A DNA stretch of 64,000 nt from contig JAFUIR010000021.1 of the NCBI GenBank assembly GCA_017468395.1, positions 83,912 through 147,911 of the forward strand. The letters run 5' to 3'. Positions 59,531 through 64,000 of the stretch are shown piece after piece. Position 1 is the stretch's first letter. Each line of letters begins with the position of its first letter. The notes under the pieces were generated by a model. It did no database searches, was not told the DNA's origin, and worked only from the letters and a program-made list of their open reading frames with translations. The translations under genes were made by a program, and so were the position numbers. Source of the stretch: Lachnospiraceae bacterium (lineage in GTDB: Bacteria; Bacillota; Clostridia; Lachnospirales; Lachnospiraceae).

Positions 59531-61648
59531 TTATTCCGAAAAATTAATATCAGGCAATTCCTCTTCTTCCGGTAAAAGTCCCGGAAGTTCTTCACTTGTA
59601 TCTTCCAAATCCGAAATACTTTTTCCCGCAATTACCGCCGTCAAATATCTGGTATATTCCACATCATTATTCAGCCCTGCAATTGCCTTGGCTTCTTTCT
59701 CACTAAGCTGATATTCCGAAGCCAAAATCCCTATAATTTCCTCATAACGGACTTCTACTTCGCTTTCCGCACCACAGTTCAATGCTTCCTGATAGATTTC
59801 CTCATAGTGCTTCACGGCTCTCATCAGGGAATCCAGTGCCTCAAGTTTTTTTCTAAGACTCCGGTACTGCTCATAGGCGGTAATACGACGGTCCATTTTC
59901 AGCACAACTGCCGAAAAATCTCTCATTTTCGTTTCTTCTTCATTTAGATTCCAACCGGCAAATTCCTGATAAGCCGCTTCGTAATTTTGCTGCTCAAAAG
60001 CTTTTTTCGCCCTTTGTTTTCCTAAGAAAGGAGAAAAAATAATGTTGCTTAAGAATATTACCGCAAAAACAGATGCCGCTAAAATCACAACCGCAATTAC
60101 GCCGCCTTTTGCAATTTTCTTCCCGGGTTTCCCGTCATCAACAGGCCTGAATTTTTCCTTTGGAACTTTAGGTTCTTTTTTCTTTTTGGGCTTTTTATCC
60201 TTTTTCTTTCCGTCCTCTTCTTCAAAATCGTCCGAATCCTTGCCCTTTTTCTTGCTATTTTTGCCCTGTTTCTTTTTTGCTGCCTTCTTATCTTCTTTAT
60301 CCAGTTCTTCCATAATGGCATTATTTTCTGCATTTATATCCGCACTGCCACCTGTTTTCGCTGTTTTCTCTTCCTCATCTTCGTCTTCTTCAAAAAGCAT
60401 ATTGAAGAATTTCTTGAAAAAACCGCCTTCCTTGCTTGCGCTTTCTTTCTGTTTCTTCTCCTTGCGAGACTTCTCATTTTTCCCTTTTGTTTCACTTGGC
60501 TTCGAGGGAATATCCATATCCTGCAATTCATCTATGTCCATTGCAAAGGCGAATGGTTCATCATCTCCGGCTTTTTTATCAAAATCAGATATATTTTCTG
60601 CCGGAGCAGCCTCAAACTGCAATTCATCCAAGTTAAGAGATCCCAAAAGTGACTGGATATCAGACATATCATCCACTTCCTGATACTCTTCAAAGGTAGA
60701 ATTGTCTTCGCTTAGCACCGGTTCTAAATTCTCATTTGTCCCCTGATTTTGGTCCCCTGTATCTTGCGCATTTGCTTGCTCTTCATCCGCTCCGGAAATA
60801 GCGGGCACCGCACTTGCAGCTTTTTTCGCCATCTTCTTTTGCGCCTTGGCTTCTAATTTTGCAGCCTTTTTCGCTGCTTTCTGCTGTGCTTTTTCTTTAC
60901 GTTTTTTCTCTTTTTCCGCCTTTTTGTCTGAAGCAGCATTATCTCCTGACGTAAGTGCAGACTCTGCATTTGCGGACACAGCAGAATAAAGAGCCAGTAC
61001 ATCTTCACTTACCGCCTCATTGTTATCTGCTTTTTCCAGTAGTTCATTTATTTCCGCAACATCCGAATCTTCCACCGCTAAACTGTCCAAAAAACCCGAC
61101 ATATCAGACGTTTCCAAAGAAGTCTCCTGCCCATTTTCCAACATCCGGCTAATCTCTTCCTCTGAAAGTTCTGCCACATGATCCACAAAGACCTGATCGG
61201 GAACAACATTTTCTTCCAAGTCCGTGTTTTCTCCCGAAACATTTATTAAATTGGGCTCCTGAAAATCAACATCAAGCAAATTAAGTTCTTTAAGCATAGC
61301 GTCAATATCCAGAACCGAATCTTCTCCCTTTGTTACCTCAGGCTCTTCTTCCGTGGTTTCTTCTACTGTTTCTTCCGCCCCTGAAAAATCATTCTGTTCT
61401 ATGTCACTTTCCAAAACTACATCCTGAATCAAATCAGTAACACTTTCAGCCTCTTCAACAAAAGAAGGTTCCGCAAACAACGCGGCCTCCGTTACTTCCT
61501 CTGTCACTGGTACTTCCTCTGTTTCAGGTAGTTCCTCGGTTTCAAATACTTCCTCAGTTTCAACTTCAATTTCTTCAGTTTTCTTTTGGGGTAACTCCCC
61601 GGTTACGGATTTTAGTAGATTATCCAAATATTCTTCATCTGCGCCCAT
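59531..61648 (-). CDS. Large acidic single-pass membrane protein of unknown function
   Basis: I do not recognise a family. The 705-residue protein begins with about 200 residues extremely rich in Glu, Thr and Val (TEELPETEEVPVTEEV), then low-complexity alternation of acidic and lysine/alanine-rich stretches (KKAEKEKKRKEKAQQKAAKKAAKLEAKAQKK near 260; KKKKEPKVPKEK near 485). One transmembrane segment lies at about 515-541 (GVIAVVILAASVFAVIFLSNIIF). The C-terminal 160 residues, predicted outside the cell, are helical and TPR-like (KKAFEQQNYEAAYQEFAG). No signal peptide is present. It is 14 bases upstream of hisH and follows the SIR2-like gene by 26 bases. Confidence 0.75.
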   Translation of the reverse strand: MGADEEYLDNLLKSVTGELPQKKTEEIEVETEEVFETEELPETEEVPVTEEVTEAALFAEPSFVEEAESVTDLIQDVVLESDIEQNDFSGAEETVEETTEEEPEVTKGEDSVLDIDAMLKELNLLDVDFQEPNLINVSGENTDLEENVVPDQVFVDHVAELSEEEISRMLENGQETSLETSDMSGFLDSLAVEDSDVAEINELLEKADNNEAVSEDVLALYSAVSANAESALTSGDNAASDKKAEKEKKRKEKAQQKAAKKAAKLEAKAQKKMAKKAASAVPAISGADEEQANAQDTGDQNQGTNENLEPVLSEDNSTFEEYQEVDDMSDIQSLLGSLNLDELQFEAAPAENISDFDKKAGDDEPFAFAMDIDELQDMDIPSKPSETKGKNEKSRKEKKQKESASKEGGFFKKFFNMLFEEDEDEEEKTAKTGGSADINAENNAIMEELDKEDKKAAKKKQGKNSKKKGKDSDDFEEEDGKKKDKKPKKKKEPKVPKEKFRPVDDGKPGKKIAKGGVIAVVILAASVFAVIFLSNIIFSPFLGKQRAKKAFEQQNYEAAYQEFAGWNLNEEETKMRDFSAVVLKMDRRITAYEQYRSLRKKLEALDSLMRAVKHYEEIYQEALNCGAESEVEVRYEEIIGILASEYQLSEKEAKAIAGLNNDVEYTRYLTAVIAGKSISDLEDTSEELPGLLPEEEELPDINFSE

Positions 61649-61674
61649 GAAACAATCCTCTCATTCAAACTGAT

Positions 61675-62454
61675 TTATCCTAAGTTTAACACATCTACTG
61701 CATTTTGTGGAATAAAATATCCCTGCTCCTTCAATTCCGGCGTTAACTGATATAACCTTTCATGCACACGGATAAAATTCGCTTTTTTATTCAAATAACC
61801 CGTTTTTTCAAAAGGCCATCTGATTACCGAAGGATATTTCAAACCTACGCCTAATTCCAATATACAAAGTTTACGGTTAACAGTTCCCTGCAACCACTTC
61901 ATATATGTGTTCCAACCATCTAAATAACCGTTTTCATCATATTGCTCGGCATATAAACTATTGAATACCATTTTCTCTCCACATTTTTCGCAAACAGGAT
62001 ATTCCACATCTTCCCATTGCAAATTCCCATGCAAGCATTCACTAATTTGCTGCAAAAATTCCGGTTTTGTGTCTATAATCGAATTTTCACATCCATGTTT
62101 GCACTGCATTTTTTTATAATTTCCGCAAGGTTCTACAATTCTGTCCTCACGAAAACCAACTTGTGTAAGAAAATCATTCATACAAGTAGAAACAACAAAA
62201 TAATTCTTATTTTCTACCATTTTCAGCAGGTTTTCAAGTGCCTTTAAGACCTGTTGCTTCTTTTCTTTTAAAAAATGAACATTTACATAGGGCATCATTT
62301 CTTCTAAATGTTGCGTGCGGATTTCATCACATGCTTTTTGATAGGATTCATCTTGATTTAAATAAGATAGACATTCAAACTCGTCTCCAATGCCAATCAA
62401 AACCAAATCTGCTTCTTCAATTTTGTTTTTTATGTTTTGAATGGTTATCTCCAT
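61675..62454 (-). CDS. Degenerate SIR2 (sirtuin)-like protein
   Basis: A 259-residue protein with the outline of a sirtuin: ADLVLIGIGDEFECLSYL at the position of the NAD-binding GAGxS, YFVVSTCMNDFLTQVGF at the TxNxD segment, four zinc-ligand cysteines (C118, C122, C155, C158), and ILELGVGLKYPSVIRWPFEK near the C-terminus. Key catalytic features are missing: the GAGxS signature is altered and the expected catalytic His (in ELHG-type motifs) reads EPCGNY, so C110 takes its place. Deacetylase activity is therefore doubtful; ADP-ribosyl binding or another role may remain. It is upstream of and probably co-transcribed with the acidic membrane protein gene. Confidence 0.65.
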   Translation of the reverse strand: MEITIQNIKNKIEEADLVLIGIGDEFECLSYLNQDESYQKACDEIRTQHLEEMMPYVNVHFLKEKKQQVLKALENLLKMVENKNYFVVSTCMNDFLTQVGFREDRIVEPCGNYKKMQCKHGCENSIIDTKPEFLQQISECLHGNLQWEDVEYPVCEKCGEKMVFNSLYAEQYDENGYLDGWNTYMKWLQGTVNRKLCILELGVGLKYPSVIRWPFEKTGYLNKKANFIRVHERLYQLTPELKEQGYFIPQNAVDVLNLG

Positions 62455-62476
62455 ACTTGTACCTGCCTCATATTAG

Positions 62477-62502
62477 AAAAGCCGGGAATTATCCCGGCTT
62501 TT
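62477..62502 (-). terminator. Rho-independent terminator after cheV
   Basis: A 10- to 11-bp GC-rich stem (AAAAGCCGGG with its complement) and a short loop, then TTTTCTAATA on the minus strand, 10 bases after the cheV stop codon. Confidence 0.85.
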
Positions 62503-62512
62503 CACCTTAATA

Positions 62513-63418
62513 CTAAAGTTGTGCTTTCATAATCAATTCGTCAATTGTGCGAACCAAGTTACCAATCTCCGGCTTTGTAAGCTGCGCATCTGCACCCAAC
62601 GCTTCACCTTTTCTTCTCATTTCTTCATTGATTAATGAGGAGAAGATAATTAAAGGAATATCCTTAGTCTCATCATCACTCTTGACCAGTTTAGTCAAAT
62701 GATGTCCGTCCATTTCCGGCATCTCGATATCAGTAATAATACAGCCCACATGCTCTTTTAATGTGCCTTCTTTCTTGCACTCTAAGATAACATTATACGC
62801 TTCCTGACCATTTTCTGTATGTATCAGATTGGTGTATCCGGCTTTCTTTAATGAATCTACAATCATTTTGTTAAGAAGAACGGAATCTTCTGCCAAAAGA
62901 ATAGGAACATCACATCTCTGACGATTTACAAGACTATCAATTTCAGTCATTTTTAAACCTGTTTCAGGATTAATGTCTGTAATAATCTTTTCAAAATCAA
63001 GAATAATAATCAACTTATTACCCATTTTGATAACACCGGTAGAAATACCATCTTCAGTTGTAGAAACTGTTGCACCGGGCTTAATAATGTCTTTCCATGA
63101 AACTCTATGGATTCCAACTACCGCATCAACATGAAAGGCTATATTCAATTTATTAAAGTTTGTTACAATGAACAAACCACCTTCTTCTGAAAAACCACGC
63201 TGCAGGCAGTTTCTCAAATCAATTGCTGTAATCATCGTATCTCTGGGCATGAAAATACCTTCAATACTGGGATGGGAATTCGGAACCGGAGTAACCGGCT
63301 GGTAATTAATGATTTCCTTAATCTTTGCCACATTAATTCCATATGCATTACCATCAATTGTAAACTCGAGAACTTCTAACTCATTTGTACCATTTTCAAG
63401 TAAGATTTTTGTATCCAT
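62513..63418 (-). CDS. cheV: Chemotaxis protein CheV
   Basis: A chemotaxis coupling and adaptation protein linking receptors to CheA. Of 301 residues, 1-155 form a CheW-like domain (LEFTIDGNAYGINVAKIKEIINYQPVTPVPN) and 172-301 a response-regulator receiver domain (VPILLAEDSVLLNKMIVDSL) with phospho-acceptor D230 in IITDIEMPEMDG and the conserved lysine K282 in LTKPE. AGAGGTG precedes the ATG. It is a single-gene transcript next to the rRNA operon; no other chemotaxis gene is in the window. Confidence 0.96.
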   Translation of the reverse strand: MDTKILLENGTNELEVLEFTIDGNAYGINVAKIKEIINYQPVTPVPNSHPSIEGIFMPRDTMITAIDLRNCLQRGFSEEGGLFIVTNFNKLNIAFHVDAVVGIHRVSWKDIIKPGATVSTTEDGISTGVIKMGNKLIIILDFEKIITDINPETGLKMTEIDSLVNRQRCDVPILLAEDSVLLNKMIVDSLKKAGYTNLIHTENGQEAYNVILECKKEGTLKEHVGCIITDIEMPEMDGHHLTKLVKSDDETKDIPLIIFSSLINEEMRRKGEALGADAQLTKPEIGNLVRTIDELIMKAQL

Positions 63419-63477
63419 CCGTTCACCTCTCGTTTATTTGTTGCTGAAATATACCTTCATATATTTGATATAGAAAC

Positions 63478-63483
63478 ATTATA
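63478..63483 (-). promoter_or_regulatory. Probable -10 box of the cheV promoter
   Basis: TATAAT on the minus strand about 60 bases upstream of the cheV start, within a very AT-rich region. No convincing -35 hexamer sits at 16-18 bp (nearest TTGTTT at 15 bp). The 291-bp gap 63419-63709 otherwise holds only this site, the rRNA terminator and the 23S 3' flank. Confidence 0.45.
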
Positions 63484-63576
63484 GCATATATTTTCTAAAA
63501 ACAACATCTATTTACAAAAAAATTTCATTTTTTTTCTGAAATAAAGCGTTTTTTATATTATATATTCTTAAGATAA

Positions 63577-63605
63577 CAAAAAAAGAGTAGTTTTCCTACT
63601 CTTTT
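63577..63605 (-). terminator. Rho-independent terminator of the rRNA operon
   Basis: A perfect 10-bp stem (AAAAGAGTAG with its complement) and 5-base loop, then a run of seven T on the minus strand. It lies about 105 bases after the 23S 3' end, with no 5S rRNA sequence in between. Confidence 0.8.
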
Positions 63606-63710
63606 AAAGGATTATACCTTCAAAACCGAACATTGAACTCCGAGTTCCTTTTGGAATAACTCGCTTTGCTTTCACATAGAAACTTCTGCTTCTATCTCGA
63701 AACGTCCTTC

Positions 63711-64000
63711 CTGGTTAAGCCTTCGACCGATTAGTAAATGTCAGCTGAACACATTGCTGTGCTTACACCTCATTCCTATCTACCTCATACTCTCTAAGGG
63801 GTCTTATTCAACTTTTAGTTGTTGGGATATCTCATCTTGAGGGGGGCTTCACGCTTAGATGCCTTCAGCGTTTATCCCTGCCGGACTTGGCTACTCTGCC
63901 ATGCACTTGATATACAACAGATGCACCAGTGGTCCGTCCACCCCGGTCCTCTCGTACTAAGGGCAGCTCCTCTCAAATATCCTACGCCTGCGCCGGATAG
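63711..64000 (-). rRNA. 23S ribosomal RNA, 3' end (partial)
   Basis: The minus strand reads into the 3' domain of 23S rRNA, ending TCGGTCGAAGGCTTAACC, followed by CAGGAAGG. The well-conserved sarcin-ricin region (AGTACGAGAGGACC) is visible near 63945. Roughly 290 bases are inside the window; the rest lies beyond position 64000. The exact 3' end is set by comparison and may be off by a few bases. Confidence 0.95.

Overview
The window is a contiguous stretch of a low-to-moderate GC Gram-positive chromosome, most likely a member of the Lachnospiraceae (Clostridia). This rests on the gene order of the ribosome/secretion region, a eukaryote-type isocitrate dehydrogenase paired with a Re-citrate synthase, a class B sortase with SPxTG surface proteins, a 59-residue zinc-type L32, and an FtsA-like gene behind polA-coaE. 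CheV at the right end and a probable FliK/YlqG-like gene at the left end suggest a motile cell. Start codons were moved inward wherever a clear Shine-Dalgarno sequence favoured an internal start.

Layout. (1) 1-19170, all on the minus strand: the conserved yceD-rpmF-(TraX)-plsX-acpP-rnc-smc-ftsY-(ilvA-yitT)-ylxM-ffh-rpsP-khpA-rimM-trmD-rplS-lepB-rbgA-lepB-rnhB-ylqG region. It covers fatty-acid start-up, chromosome organisation, SRP targeting, ribosome assembly and tRNA modification. Promoters and hairpin terminators divide it so that S16 and L19 are separated from the modification genes; trmD carries a C-terminal acetyltransferase-like domain. (2) 19210-22725: Re-citrate synthase, a GntR regulator and NADP-isocitrate dehydrogenase, the oxidative route to 2-oxoglutarate and glutamate, with a 34-bp palindrome over the promoter. 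(3) 22726-32315: a leaderless subtilisin-like protease, then an operon of a class B sortase and two very large leucine-rich-repeat surface proteins ending in SPKTG and SPDTG signals. (4) 32373-33650, plus strand: three small genes, one extremely cysteine-rich, behind two copies of a sigma-K-like -10 element. (5) 33666-47563: leuS, an EF-G paralogue, tyrA, pta-ackA with a cre site, tmcAL, and an ACT/UPF0210/KtrB/KtrA operon. (6) 47570-55732: walJ-like MBL hydrolase, an FtsA-like protein, coaE, polA, a zinc-finger anti-sigma-like protein, tRNA-Leu(CAA), lysA. (7) 55752-64000: a MATE exporter, a striking 250-bp imperfect inverted repeat, ung, hisF, hisH, a large acidic membrane protein, a degenerate sirtuin-like protein, cheV, and the 3' end of a 23S rRNA gene whose transcript appears to end without a 5S gene.

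Most genes are core housekeeping. The best candidates for something under-described are the inverted-repeat element at 57190-57436, the small-gene cluster with shared sigma-K-like promoters, the GntR operator controlling citrate synthesis, promoters nested inside upstream terminators, the TrmD-acetyltransferase fusion, and the degenerate sirtuin/acidic membrane protein pair. No CRISPR array, prophage, transposase or classical defence island was seen. All promoter, operator and terminator calls are pattern reads by eye, without computed scores.
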